Shown: in pieces, positions 7,960 to 15,218 of the stretch
Position numbering within the stretch: the stretch's first letter is position 1
Layout of the letters: the number at the start of each line of letters is the position of its first letter
Source of the DNA: an uncultured Flavobacteriaceae bacterium
GTDB lineage: Bacteria; Bacteroidota; Bacteroidia; Flavobacteriales; Flavobacteriaceae
Assembly (NCBI GenBank): GCA_947311815.1
Contig: CAMZMA010000104.1
Location: 1 to 22,426, forward strand
Length of the DNA: 22,426 nucleotides
Direction of reading: 5' to 3'
Made by a program: the position numbers and the translations under genes
The notes under the pieces: generated by a model
Told to the model about the DNA's origin: nothing
The model's database searches: none
Seen by the model: only the letters and a program-made list of their open reading frames with translations

Positions 7960-9564
7960 ATGAAAAGCTTAAAGTTAGTTTTGTTATTGTTTTTTTTAAC
8001 GTTTGCAGTTTCTTGCGGACAGCAAAAAAAATTCATTGAATACACCGTTAAGAAAGGAGAAACAATGCGTACCATAGCCAAAAGATTGGATATGGAAACC
8101 AAAGATTTACGTCGTTTAAATCCTGATGTACGTAGAAGACCCAAGCCTAATACGGTTATTATAATACCAAATAAAAAGCAGGTAAAAGCTATTGATAACA
8201 AAGAAAAAGAAGTAATTGTTGTTGATGAGAAAAAGGATGAAAACCCTGTTGATACAGATGAAAATCCTACAGATGTAACTCGAGACTTTCTACTTCATAA
8301 AGTCATAAAAGGCGATACTTTTTATAGTTTAACTCGTTTTTATAATGTTAGTGAAGAGCATTTAAAAAAGCTGAATCCTATTTTGTCGGCAGGTTTAAAG
8401 TTGGGGCAAATTATTAAAATAAAATCGATTGTTACAGATATTGATGAGATCGATGAGGAAATACTGTACCAAGACGAAATTGACACCAACAAAACACTAA
8501 AAGTAGCATTGTTATTACCTTTTAGAGCAAAAAAATACGATTCTATTGCTACCAGAGAAATTTTTAAACAAAAGAAATCAGCAAAAAGAGAAAAATTGGT
8601 AAATATTGTAACCGATTTGTATTTAGGTGCAGAAATAGCCATCGATTCGTTACGAAAACAAGGTGTAACTATTGAGCTAAATGCATATGATACAGAGAAA
8701 AAAAATAGTAAAATTCGTACTATTTTAGCCAATAAAAACTTAAATGATAATGATGTAATTATCGGTCCTTTATATTCTAGTGAGGCTGTTATGGTGGCAA
8801 ATAAAGTGAAAATACCTGTTGTTATACCTGTGTATTCTAAAAGTCAAGAAACATTTACATCTTCAAAATTAATTAAAACAGCTCCAGAAAAAAAAGCATA
8901 TCTAAATTATTTAATCGAGTATATCAAAGAAACATATCAAGGAGAAAATATTGTCATTGTTTCCGATAAATATGCCCGAGCTTCTGCTATTAAATCGATG
9001 TTACTAACACACGATTCTATTACAACGGTACAAGCAATTTATCCTGTAAAAGGATATGTTAAAAAAGAACTCTTTTTAAAATTATTAAAACCGAAAGTAA
9101 AAAACTGGGTGATTATTGCCACAGATGATAATGTTTTGGCTTCGGATGCGATGAATACTTTAATTAGTTTACCAGAAGAAACTACAGCAAAAGTGTTTGC
9201 GGTAGAGAAAGGAGCTGCTTTTGCAGGAATTGACAATCTTAAATTAGCTAATATTGAGTTTACCTATGTTTCTGATGTTTTTTTAAATGAAAATGCAGCA
9301 GCAGTAAAAATATTTGATACACAATACCGAGTGAAAAACAACACATATCCTTCTTATTATGCTTCTAAAGGGTTTGATATAACGTATGATGTTTTGGTCC
9401 GATTAGCTTCTGGAGAAAAATTAAAAAATACGTTTCATAAAGGTGTTTCTTATCGTTTGATTTCTAAATTTAATTATGATAAAAAACTATTTAAAGCAAC
9501 CAGTAATAATGGACTGTTTATCGTAAAATACAATTTAAATTTGACTTTAACACGGTTGAAGTAG
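7960..9564 (+). CDS. Lipoprotein with two LysM domains and a PBP1-like domain
   Basis: Predicted envelope lipoprotein of 534 residues. The ATG at 7960 gives a clean lipoprotein signal peptide with lipobox AVSC (Cys19); an ATG at 7945 overlapping guaA would only add five residues before it. Two LysM repeats follow: YTVKKGETMRTIAKR (about 28-75) and HKVIKGDTFYSLTRF (about 108-158). LysM binds peptidoglycan. From about residue 170 the sequence resembles the type 1 periplasmic-binding / receptor ligand-binding fold: a TLKVALLLPFRA first strand, DVIIGPLYSSEA, VVIPVYSKSQ and a YYASKGFDITYDVL segment near the end. This fold usually binds amino acids or small polar ligands. No permease genes are nearby, so transport is not supported. 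It may be an anchored sensor or a cell-wall protein. It follows guaA by 5 bp. Function unknown. Confidence 0.85.
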   Translation: MKSLKLVLLLFFLTFAVSCGQQKKFIEYTVKKGETMRTIAKRLDMETKDLRRLNPDVRRRPKPNTVIIIPNKKQVKAIDNKEKEVIVVDEKKDENPVDTDENPTDVTRDFLLHKVIKGDTFYSLTRFYNVSEEHLKKLNPILSAGLKLGQIIKIKSIVTDIDEIDEEILYQDEIDTNKTLKVALLLPFRAKKYDSIATREIFKQKKSAKREKLVNIVTDLYLGAEIAIDSLRKQGVTIELNAYDTEKKNSKIRTILANKNLNDNDVIIGPLYSSEAVMVANKVKIPVVIPVYSKSQETFTSSKLIKTAPEKKAYLNYLIEYIKETYQGENIVIVSDKYARASAIKSMLLTHDSITTVQAIYPVKGYVKKELFLKLLKPKVKNWVIIATDDNVLASDAMNTLISLPEETTAKVFAVEKGAAFAGIDNLKLANIEFTYVSDVFLNENAAAVKIFDTQYRVKNNTYPSYYASKGFDITYDVLVRLASGEKLKNTFHKGVSYRLISKFNYDKKLFKATSNNGLFIVKYNLNLTLTRLK

Positions 9565-9600
9565 GGGGTTAGGGCAAACTTATACTTTTATAAAAGCCAC

Positions 9601-9624
9601 ACCTGCCTTTGTCGACAGACAGGT
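9601..9624. repeat. Imperfect palindrome centred on GTCGAC
   Basis: ACCT at 9601 and AGGT at 9624 flank a central TGTCGACA (9610-9617), forming an imperfect dyad in the 245-bp spacer between the convergent LysM gene and groEL. It is relatively GC-rich for the surroundings and looks like a small intergenic repeat. I have no second copy in the window. Confidence 0.35.
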
Positions 9625-9681
9625 TCACGAATCTTTTTTTAAAATTGCAAAGAATTATCGGTGAATGAACTCGAATTTTTA

Positions 9682-9700
9682 AAAAATCCTTTGGATTTTT
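9682..9700. terminator. Short hairpin, possible terminator of guaA-LysM unit
   Basis: AAAAATCC, a TTT loop and GGATTTTT form an 8-bp stem whose right side ends in a T run. It lies 117 bp after the stop of the rightward LysM gene and could end that transcript. The symmetry means it could act in either direction. Most of the stem is A-T, so the call is tentative. Confidence 0.4.
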
Positions 9701-9749
9701 AATTTGTGGAATTGTAAACTTTCTTTGATGTTAATTATTGTATAGAAAC

Positions 9750-9790
9750 AAAAAAAATCTCCAAGAGTTTAGTACTCAAGGAGATTTAAA
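9750..9790 (-). terminator. Rho-independent terminator of groEL
   Basis: On the minus strand, AAATCTCC (9787-9780) pairs with GGAGATTT (9762-9755), and an inner GAGT/ACTC pair extends the stem. A run of eight T follows (9757-9750). It lies 20-60 bp past the groEL stop and fits the leftward transcript well. Confidence 0.8.
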
Positions 9791-9809
9791 TTTGTTGTTT
9801 ATTGTGTAT

Positions 9810-11444
9810 TTACATCATACCTGGCATTCCGCCGCCCATTGGAGGCATTCCGCCAGCAGGAGCATCTTCTTTAATATCAACCAAAGCACATTCGGTAGTT
9901 AAAATCATACCAGCAACAGAAGCTGCGTTTTCTAAGGCAACACGAGTTACTTTTTTAGGGTCTATGATTCCTGCTTTTAGCATATCTACATATTTGTCTG
10001 ATTTCGCATCGTACCCGAAGTCTTTTTTGCCTTCTAATACTTTGTTAATGACTACAGATCCTTCGCCACCAGCATTTTCAACAATGGTTCTTAACGGAGC
10101 TTCAATAGCTTTGTTTACAATTTGAATTCCTGTGGTTTCGTCTAGGTTTTCGGTTGTAATTTTTTCTAAAACTTTTTTTGCTCTTACCAAAGCAACACCA
10201 CCACCAGCAACAATACCTTCTTCTACTGCGGCACGTGTTGCGTGTAATGCATCATCAACTCTATCTTTCTTTTCTTTCATTTCAACTTCGCTTGCAGCAC
10301 CTACGTATAAAACGGCAACACCACCCGCTAATTTAGCCAAACGTTCTTGTAGTTTTTCTTTATCGTAATCTGAAGTAGTTGTTTCTATTTGAGTTTTTAT
10401 TTGATTTACTCTTGCTTTAATGGCAGTTGTATTACCTGCGCCATTAACAATTGTGGTGTTGTCTTTATCAATCACAATACTTTCGGCAGTTCCTAATAAG
10501 TCTAAGGTTGCGTTTTCTAATGAAAAACCTCTTTCTTCAGAAATCACGGTTCCGCCAGTTAAAATTGCGATATCTTCTAACATTGCTTTTCTACGATCGC
10601 CAAAACCAGGAGCTTTTACAGCGGCAATTTTTAATCCGCCACGTAATTTATTAACTACTAAAGTTGCTAATGCTTGACCATCTACATCTTCAGCAATAAT
10701 TAATAAAGGTCTGCTAGATTGTGCAACAGGTTCTAAAATTGGTAAAATTTCTTGTAAGTTAGAAATCTTTTTATCGAATAAAAGTACGTACGGATTTTCT
10801 AAATCTGCAATCATTTTATCTGCATCGGTTACAAAGTAAGGCGATAAATAACCTCTATCAAACTGCATTCCTTCTACAACATCTACATAAGTTTCAGTTC
10901 CTTTGGCTTCTTCTACAGTAATTACGCCTTCTTTACCCACTTTACCAAATGCTTTCGCGATAAGTGATCCAATAGTATTGTCATTATTTGCAGAAATAGA
11001 AGCGATTTGTTCTATTTTTTCTGATGAATTTCCTACTTTTTTAGCTTGTTTGTCTAAATCAGCAACAATTGCTTCAACAGCTTTGTCAATTCCACGTTTT
11101 AAATCCATAGGATTTGCACCTGCGGCTACATTTTTTAATCCTTCTTTAACAATAGCTTGTGCTAAAACGGTTGCGGTTGTTGTTCCGTCTCCTGCTAAAT
11201 CATTGGTTTTAGAAGCTACTTCTTTTACCATTTGAGCTCCCATATTTTCGAGTTCGTTTTCTAACTCTATTTCTTTTGCTACGGTTACACCGTCTTTAGT
11301 AACCGTTGGTGCACCAAAAGATTTAGAAATAATTACATTTCTTCCTTTTGGCCCTAACGTTACTTTTACTGCGTTTGCTAAAGCATCTATGCCACGTTTT
11401 AATCCGTCGCGAGCTTCTATATCAAATTTTATATCTTTTGCCAT
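9810..11444 (-). CDS. groEL: Chaperonin GroEL
   Basis: 60-kDa chaperonin that folds proteins in an ATP-driven double ring capped by GroES; cytosolic. All 544 residues are present, starting MAKDIKFDIEARDG. The ATP-binding motifs TLGPKGRNV (29-37), TKDGVTVAKEI with Asp51, and GDGTTTATVLAQ with Asp86 are intact. The equatorial region near residues 400-415 has VEEGIVAGGGVALVRA. The C-terminus is the usual Gly-Met-rich tail GGMPPMGGGMPGMM. It is the last gene of a leftward group. Normally it would follow groES directly, but here a four-helix-bundle gene and repeats lie between them (11445-11879). No clear promoter is seen just upstream of its start, so it is probably expressed from the groES promoter through the inserted gene. 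Confidence 0.98.
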   Translation of the reverse strand: MAKDIKFDIEARDGLKRGIDALANAVKVTLGPKGRNVIISKSFGAPTVTKDGVTVAKEIELENELENMGAQMVKEVASKTNDLAGDGTTTATVLAQAIVKEGLKNVAAGANPMDLKRGIDKAVEAIVADLDKQAKKVGNSSEKIEQIASISANNDNTIGSLIAKAFGKVGKEGVITVEEAKGTETYVDVVEGMQFDRGYLSPYFVTDADKMIADLENPYVLLFDKKISNLQEILPILEPVAQSSRPLLIIAEDVDGQALATLVVNKLRGGLKIAAVKAPGFGDRRKAMLEDIAILTGGTVISEERGFSLENATLDLLGTAESIVIDKDNTTIVNGAGNTTAIKARVNQIKTQIETTTSDYDKEKLQERLAKLAGGVAVLYVGAASEVEMKEKKDRVDDALHATRAAVEEGIVAGGGVALVRAKKVLEKITTENLDETTGIQIVNKAIEAPLRTIVENAGGEGSVVINKVLEGKKDFGYDAKSDKYVDMLKAGIIDPKKVTRVALENAASVAGMILTTECALVDIKEDAPAGGMPPMGGGMPGMM

Positions 11445-11460
11445 TTTTGTATTGATTTAT

Positions 11461-11486
11461 GCCGAAAGCTCTAGGCTTTATGCGGC
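11461..11486. repeat. Imperfect palindrome between four-helix gene and groEL
   Basis: GCCG (11461-11464) pairs with CGGC (11483-11486), and AAAGC (11465-11469) pairs with GCTTT (11475-11479), with an ATG bulge and a 5-base TCTAG loop. It lies 17 bp upstream of the groEL start. It contains TAGGCTTTA (11472-11480), the reverse complement of TAAAGCCTA in the heptamer array at 11853-11861. Confidence 0.6.
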
Positions 11487-11487
11487 G

Positions 11488-11838
11488 TTATTTTAATTTT
11501 TGTTTTAAAGTATATGTTTTTCGTTTAATTAGGTTAATACTATTATTTAATTTTTCAAAAGTATTTTTAGAGATAAAATCTAAATCCTTTGAAAGTAATA
11601 ATAAATATTCAACTTCGGTAGCAGAACCTAAGGCAATTGTTAAAAAACGATTAAATTCAGCATCACTATCTCTACCACAACCTTCACTTATGTTGTTTGG
11701 AATTGAAATAGATGCTCTTCTAATTTGAGAGACGATTCCGTATATTTCCTCTTTCGGAAAAGATTTAGTCAATTGATAAATCTCCAAAACTAATTGGTGA
11801 CTTAATTTCCAAATATCGTATTTTTTAAAATCCCTCAT
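11488..11838 (-). CDS. Four-helix-bundle protein (23S rRNA intervening-sequence family)
   Basis: Small cytosolic protein of 116 residues. The family pattern is clear: FKKYDIWKLSHQLVLEIY at the N-terminus, SFPKEEIYGIVSQIRRASIS (about 26-45), IPNNISEGCGRDSDAEF (46-62) and FLTIALGSATEVEYLL (65-80), then a lysine-rich last helix. Members form four-helix bundles and pentamers. They were named for occurrence in 23S rRNA intervening sequences and are related to the Avd accessory protein of diversity-generating retroelements, but the role of stand-alone copies is not established. Here it sits in the same direction between groES and groEL, flanked by a heptamer array on the groES side and a palindrome on the groEL side. 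This suggests an inserted module. No reverse transcriptase or rRNA is nearby. Confidence 0.88.
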   Translation of the reverse strand: MRDFKKYDIWKLSHQLVLEIYQLTKSFPKEEIYGIVSQIRRASISIPNNISEGCGRDSDAEFNRFLTIALGSATEVEYLLLLSKDLDFISKNTFEKLNNSINLIKRKTYTLKQKLK

Positions 11839-11850
11839 TTTTTTTTATTA

Positions 11851-11885
11851 CCTAAAGCCTAAAGCCTAAAGCCTAAAGCCTAAAG
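11851..11885. repeat. Five tandem CCTAAAG heptamers
   Basis: Five exact copies of CCTAAAG run without interruption (CTTTAGG on the minus strand). The array begins 13 bp upstream of the four-helix-bundle start, and its last copy contains the groES stop codon (TAG, 11882-11880). A seven-base unit shifts frame on expansion, but because the stop is in the first unit read, changes in copy number alter only the spacer between the two genes. Confidence 0.97.
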
Positions 11886-12155
11886 AATCGCAAAAATATC
11901 GCTCTCTCTCATAATTAAGTACTCTTTTCCTTCGTATTTTAATTCAGTACCAGCATATTTTCCGTATAAAACGGTATCGCCAACTTTTACTGTGATAGGA
12001 TCATCTTTTGTGCCTTTTCCTGCAGCAACAACAGTTCCTTTTTGTGGTTTTTCTTTTGCGTTGTCTGGTATAATAATTCCAGAAGCGGTAGTAGTTTCAG
12101 CAGCAGCAGGTTCTACAAGAACTCTATCTGCTAGTGGTTTAATTTTTAATCCCAT
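11880..12155 (-). CDS. groES: Co-chaperonin GroES
   Basis: Heptameric lid of the GroEL chamber; cytosolic. The 91-residue product has the standard start LKIKPLADRVLVEPAAAE, the mobile loop around residues 17-32 (ETTTASGIIIPDNAKEKP) that contacts GroEL, and the GKGTKDDPITVKVGDTVLYGK core. It ends ESDIFAIL, with the stop codon inside the first heptamer repeat. A sigma-54-like motif lies about 55-70 bp upstream of the start. No CIRCE operator (TTAGCACTC / GAGTGCTAA) is present, so HrcA control is not supported by the sequence. Full length and normal. Confidence 0.98.
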   Translation of the reverse strand: MGLKIKPLADRVLVEPAAAETTTASGIIIPDNAKEKPQKGTVVAAGKGTKDDPITVKVGDTVLYGKYAGTELKYEGKEYLIMRESDIFAIL

Positions 12156-12210
12156 TTTAATATGATTTATTTTTAGGTTAATTAAATTCTTTTTTCCTGT
12201 AAGATATAAG

Positions 12211-12243
12211 TCAGAAATTATGCCATTTCATAGAAACTGACAA
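12211..12243 (-). promoter_or_regulatory. Sigma-54-like promoter and GTCAG dyad upstream of groES
   Basis: On the minus strand, TGGCATAATTTCTGA (12225-12211) places GG and a terminal GA at the spacing of the -24/-12 elements of RpoN promoters (TGGCAC-N5-TTGC); the -12 match is imperfect. GTCAG (12241-12237 region) lies upstream, and CTGAC overlaps the -12 side, giving an inverted pair about 28 bp apart. Predicted transcription would leave a leader of roughly 45 bases before the groES ATG. Tentative. Confidence 0.4.
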
Positions 12244-12280
12244 TTTTACTAAGTTACTTGTTTTTGTTTAAAAATGGAGT

Positions 12281-12318
12281 AAAAAAAATGCCAACGTGTC
12301 ATTTACGTTAGCATTTTT
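12281..12318 (-). terminator. Rho-independent terminator of secG
   Basis: On the minus strand, AAAAATGCTAACGT (12318-12305) pairs with ACGTTGGCATTTTT (12297-12284), with one T-G wobble and a 7-base loop. It is followed by a run of eight T in total. It begins about 24 bp past the secG stop and separates the miaB-secG group from groES. Confidence 0.85.
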
Positions 12319-12341
12319 AATTTTTTATAAGAAACTGAAAT

Positions 12342-12677
12342 TTAATTGACAGAATCTTTTGTTTGTGTTGGGACAGTATTGTTTGTTGCAGGAGTTGTAC
12401 TTACATTTTCTAATTTATTATCTAACTGAAAATTATCATTTCCACCTCTAGGAATTGCAAAGTTTGATAATAAAATTAATGCAAATAAAGCAATTGCCAA
12501 AGTCCAAGTTGCTTTGTCTAAAAATGTATTGGTGTTTTGAACTCCGCCAATTGAAGATGCTCCGCCACCACCAAATGAAGATGATAATCCGCCTCCTTTA
12601 GGGTTTTGAACCATAACAATTAAGATTAATGCGATAGCAACAATCAAAATTAATATTAAAAATGCTGTATAACTCAT
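12342..12677 (-). CDS. secG: Preprotein translocase subunit SecG
   Basis: Small inner-membrane subunit of the SecYEG channel. The 111-residue product has two hydrophobic segments (about 4-24 and 56-73) separated by the hallmark MVQNPKGGGLSSSFGGGGASSIGGVQ (split: QNPKGGGLSSSFGG then GGASSIGG), where the phylum-typical Gly/Ser loop sits. TFLDKATWTLAI opens the second membrane segment. The C-terminal tail after residue 80 is polar and Asn/Thr-rich, as in many Bacteroidota SecG proteins. Its ATG overlaps the stop of the upstream TPR-like gene (ATGA, 12677-12674), which indicates translational coupling. A strong terminator follows. Confidence 0.95.
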   Translation of the reverse strand: MSYTAFLILILIVAIALILIVMVQNPKGGGLSSSFGGGGASSIGGVQNTNTFLDKATWTLAIALFALILLSNFAIPRGGNDNFQLDNKLENVSTTPATNNTVPTQTKDSVN

Positions 12678-13366
12678 GATTTGTTATTTTGTAAAATTTG
12701 AATTCTTTTAATTTGGTCTGCAAAGAAACCACTTTTTTCTGGATATTTCAAACTTAAAATTCGATAAGCTTGTATTGCGTTTGCGTACTTTTTTTGTTCT
12801 AAATAAACATTTGCCAAAGTAGCGGTCATTAATTCGATCTCTTTTGTATTTTCTTTGATAGGAATTTCTATGGAAATATTTTTATTTACTCTAGATATTT
12901 TCGGGTTGTTTTGTAAAAAACGATCAATCAATGTTTTTTTTGATGATGATTTTTCTGGGACTTCTTTTCTAAGAATCGGTTTTTTTGCTGATAATTGTAG
13001 CCATTGTTGAAAAGAATACGATTCGTTTGCTTTAAAGGGTAGTGGTTTTCCTAATTGTAATTCATTTGATGCTGTTTCTTTCTTTGAAACGGTTGTAGCG
13101 CCTATTTTTATAGAAGTTGTTTTTTTATTCAGTTTTTTAGCAGTAATAAAATCAAACAATATTGTTCTGTCTGTAGTATAGGCTGCGGTTACTTTTAATT
13201 CATTATTATATTTAAAACTTTCTTGATTTTTTAATCCTTTTAAATACAACACTCTCGCAGATTGAAAAAATGGATATTTTTCAATCATAGATTTTAAAGC
13301 AACGGTATGTTGATTTTCTATCTTTTTAGGGTTTTTTAACAAGGAAGTAAAATCTGATGTATTCAA
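12674..13366 (-). CDS. TPR-like protein of the lptE-secG cluster
   Basis: A 230-residue protein without a signal peptide or membrane segment. The N-terminal part (about 1-75) is helical, with LLKNPKKIENQHTVALKSM and PFFQSARVLYLKGL, resembling a tetratricopeptide helix pair. The middle (about 80-165) is lysine- and serine-rich and probably disordered, with a short FQQWLQLSAKKPI segment. The C-terminal 50 residues look like a TPR unit (MTATLANVYLEQKKYANAIQAYRIL then KYPEKSGFFADQIKRI). It is a commonly seen hypothetical in this place in flavobacteria. The overlap with secG and the 18-bp gap to lptE suggest a role tied to the envelope, but no function can be assigned. Confidence 0.8.
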   Translation of the reverse strand: MNTSDFTSLLKNPKKIENQHTVALKSMIEKYPFFQSARVLYLKGLKNQESFKYNNELKVTAAYTTDRTILFDFITAKKLNKKTTSIKIGATTVSKKETASNELQLGKPLPFKANESYSFQQWLQLSAKKPILRKEVPEKSSSKKTLIDRFLQNNPKISRVNKNISIEIPIKENTKEIELMTATLANVYLEQKKYANAIQAYRILSLKYPEKSGFFADQIKRIQILQNNKS

Positions 13367-13384
13367 AATTTTTGATTTATACGT

Positions 13385-13891
13385 TTACCATTTTGCCACC
13401 GAAGCATTAAAAATATCTTGTGTAATTCTATCTAAAATTGTCTTTAAAACATCTTCTAACACACCGCCAATTAATTGTTGATCAGCACCGTAATCTTCAT
13501 AGAAAGAAAACTGTCTTTCAAAATCATCTTTCTCGTTCAACTTGTTTGTATATCTAACATTTACGGTTACAGTAAGTCTGTTTTGAGCAGCAGTTTGGTT
13601 TGCTGTGGCACTCATTGGGCTAATTCTGTATCCTGTAATTTCGCCTTCAAAATGTAAATCTCCATTCGAAGTTGTTAATGTTAAATTGGTTTGACGTGTA
13701 AATAAATCTTGTAATTCTTGGGTAAAAGTTTGGCTTAAAGAAGGTTCTACTAATGAAGCTTCATTTCTAAAAAAATCTATTTGAATGGTTTTTGCTTTTC
13801 CTGTATTACCTCCCGTAAAAGAATAGATACCACAACCTATAAAAGTTGTAGTTAAGAGTAAAAATAACGAAATATAAAATGCTTTTTTCAT
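13385..13891 (-). CDS. lptE: LPS-assembly lipoprotein LptE
   Basis: Outer-membrane lipoprotein that plugs the LptD barrel and helps insert lipopolysaccharide. The 168-residue product has a lipoprotein signal peptide with lipobox FIGC (Cys20), followed by the typical GIYSFTGG start of Bacteroidota LptE. The body shows the LptE-like alternation of strands: KTIQIDFFRNEASLVEPSLSQ, TQELQDLFTRQTNL, LHFEGEITGYRISPMSA and NRLTVTVNVRYTN. It ends in an amphipathic helix (VLEDVLKTILDRITQDIFN). It lies 47 bp after the sigma-54-type regulator and 18 bp before the TPR-like gene on the same strand. I rely on the family pattern and on context with the envelope genes. Confidence 0.88.
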   Translation of the reverse strand: MKKAFYISLFLLLTTTFIGCGIYSFTGGNTGKAKTIQIDFFRNEASLVEPSLSQTFTQELQDLFTRQTNLTLTTSNGDLHFEGEITGYRISPMSATANQTAAQNRLTVTVNVRYTNKLNEKDDFERQFSFYEDYGADQQLIGGVLEDVLKTILDRITQDIFNASVAKW

Positions 13892-13938
13892 ATGTTTTTC
13901 AAAGATAAAAAATTAAATGACAATATAATTGATGATTT

Positions 13939-15165
13939 TTACAAATCGTATTGTTTAATTTTTCGATATAAAGTTCGTTCAGAAATACCGAGTTCTTTTG
14001 CTGCTAATTTACGTTTGTTTTTGTTTTTTTCTAATGATTTTTTTATCATTTCTATTTCTTTGTCTTGTAAAGATAAGCTTTCATCTTCTTCAATCGTTTC
14101 TACAAAATCGTAATTGTTTTGAACTGAATTATGTGGTATTTTAACCACTTCTACGTTGCTTTCTGCTTGATGTGTTTGTTGTTCTTGATAAATTTTTTCT
14201 ATTAGTTGATGATGAGATTCTTGCACTTTTTCTGACGCTCCGTTTTTCATCAAGTCTAAGGTTAATTTTTTTAAATCGTTGATGTCATTACGCATATCGA
14301 ACAATATTTTGTACATAATATCTCTTTCTGTAGCAAAATCATTTGTTGAAGCGCCTCCAATAACAGCAGGTAAATTGCCTTGATTGTTTGGTAAATAATC
14401 GATTAGTTTTTCTGCGGATATACTTCTGTCTTGTTCAATTACAGATATTTGTTCTGCAATATTTCTTAATTGACGAATGTTTCCTGGAAAACGATAATTG
14501 AGTAATAAATGAATGGCATTTTCTTCTAATCGAACGGTTGGCATTCTGTATTTCTGCGCAAAATCCGAAGCAAATTTTCTAAATAGTAAAAAAATATCTT
14601 CTTTACGCTCTCTTAAAGGAGGTAAATGAATTTCTATGGTGCTTAAGCGGTAGTATAAATCTTCTCTAAATTTTTCTTTAGCAATGGCATCTGCCATATT
14701 TAAATTGGTAGCGGCAACAATACGTACATTGGTTTTTTGTACTTGCGATGATCCTACTTTTATAAACTCGCCATTTTCTAAAACACGTAATAAGCGTACT
14801 TGTGTGGTAAGCGGTAATTCGCCAACTTCATCTAAAAAAATAGTTCCTCCGTCTGCAACCTCAAAATATCCTTTTCTAGTTTGTGTTGCACCTGTAAATG
14901 CACCTTTTTCGTGCCCGAATAACTCACTATCAATAGTTCCTTCTGGTATAGCGCCACAGTTTATGGCAATATATTTTGCGTGTTTTCTGTGCGATAATTG
15001 ATGTATAATCTTTGGGATATTTTCTTTACCAACACCGCTTTCTCCTGTAACTAATACAGAAATATCGGTAGGAGCAACGCGTATTGCTTTTTCTAAAGCT
15101 CTGTTTAATTGCTGATTGTTTCCTATAATTCCGAAACGTTGTTTTATAGCTTGTAAGTTTATCAT
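13939..15165 (-). CDS. Sigma-54-dependent (NtrC-type) regulator without a sensor domain
   Basis: AAA+ enhancer-binding protein that remodels RpoN-RNA polymerase. The 408 residues start almost directly with the AAA+ domain: Walker A GESGVGKE (41-48), the sigma-54-contacting GAFTGA loop (88-93) and Walker B GTIFLDE (107-113). Then come REDLYYRLSTIEIHLPPLRER and the FPGNIRQLRNIAEQ segment. There is no receiver, GAF or PAS domain in front. Between the AAA+ part and the Fis-like helix-turn-helix (KRKLAAKELGISERTLYRKIKQY, near the end) is a charged linker of about 100 residues with a likely coiled coil (FDMRNDINDLKKLTLDLMK). A regulator of this form between miaB and lptE is common in flavobacteria. 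Its targets are unknown; control may be by level, linker or partner. Confidence 0.9.
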   Translation of the reverse strand: MINLQAIKQRFGIIGNNQQLNRALEKAIRVAPTDISVLVTGESGVGKENIPKIIHQLSHRKHAKYIAINCGAIPEGTIDSELFGHEKGAFTGATQTRKGYFEVADGGTIFLDEVGELPLTTQVRLLRVLENGEFIKVGSSQVQKTNVRIVAATNLNMADAIAKEKFREDLYYRLSTIEIHLPPLRERKEDIFLLFRKFASDFAQKYRMPTVRLEENAIHLLLNYRFPGNIRQLRNIAEQISVIEQDRSISAEKLIDYLPNNQGNLPAVIGGASTNDFATERDIMYKILFDMRNDINDLKKLTLDLMKNGASEKVQESHHQLIEKIYQEQQTHQAESNVEVVKIPHNSVQNNYDFVETIEEDESLSLQDKEIEMIKKSLEKNKNKRKLAAKELGISERTLYRKIKQYDL

Positions 15166-15218
15166 ATTTTATAGTTTAAAAGTTGATAGTTGCTAAAGTT
15201 TTAAAGGGTTGGGTGCTT

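Noticed and set aside
9802..11235. Rightward reading frames over groEL, including a Pro/Gly-rich one
   Set aside because: They are antisense images of groEL. The Pro/Gly-rich start mirrors the Gly-Met tail, and none has independent support.
11459..11728. Rightward frame over the four-helix-bundle gene
   Set aside because: The minus-strand frame has clear family motifs; the + frame is its shadow.
11488..11838. A diversity-generating retroelement based on the Avd-like protein
   Set aside because: No reverse transcriptase, template repeat or variable repeat occurs in the window.
11851..11885. Heptamer array as a CRISPR or telomere-like element
   Set aside because: The units are directly abutting with no spacers, only 35 bp long, and lie inside an operon.
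12156..12280. CIRCE operator upstream of groES
   Set aside because: No TTAGCACTC or GAGTGCTAA half-site is present.
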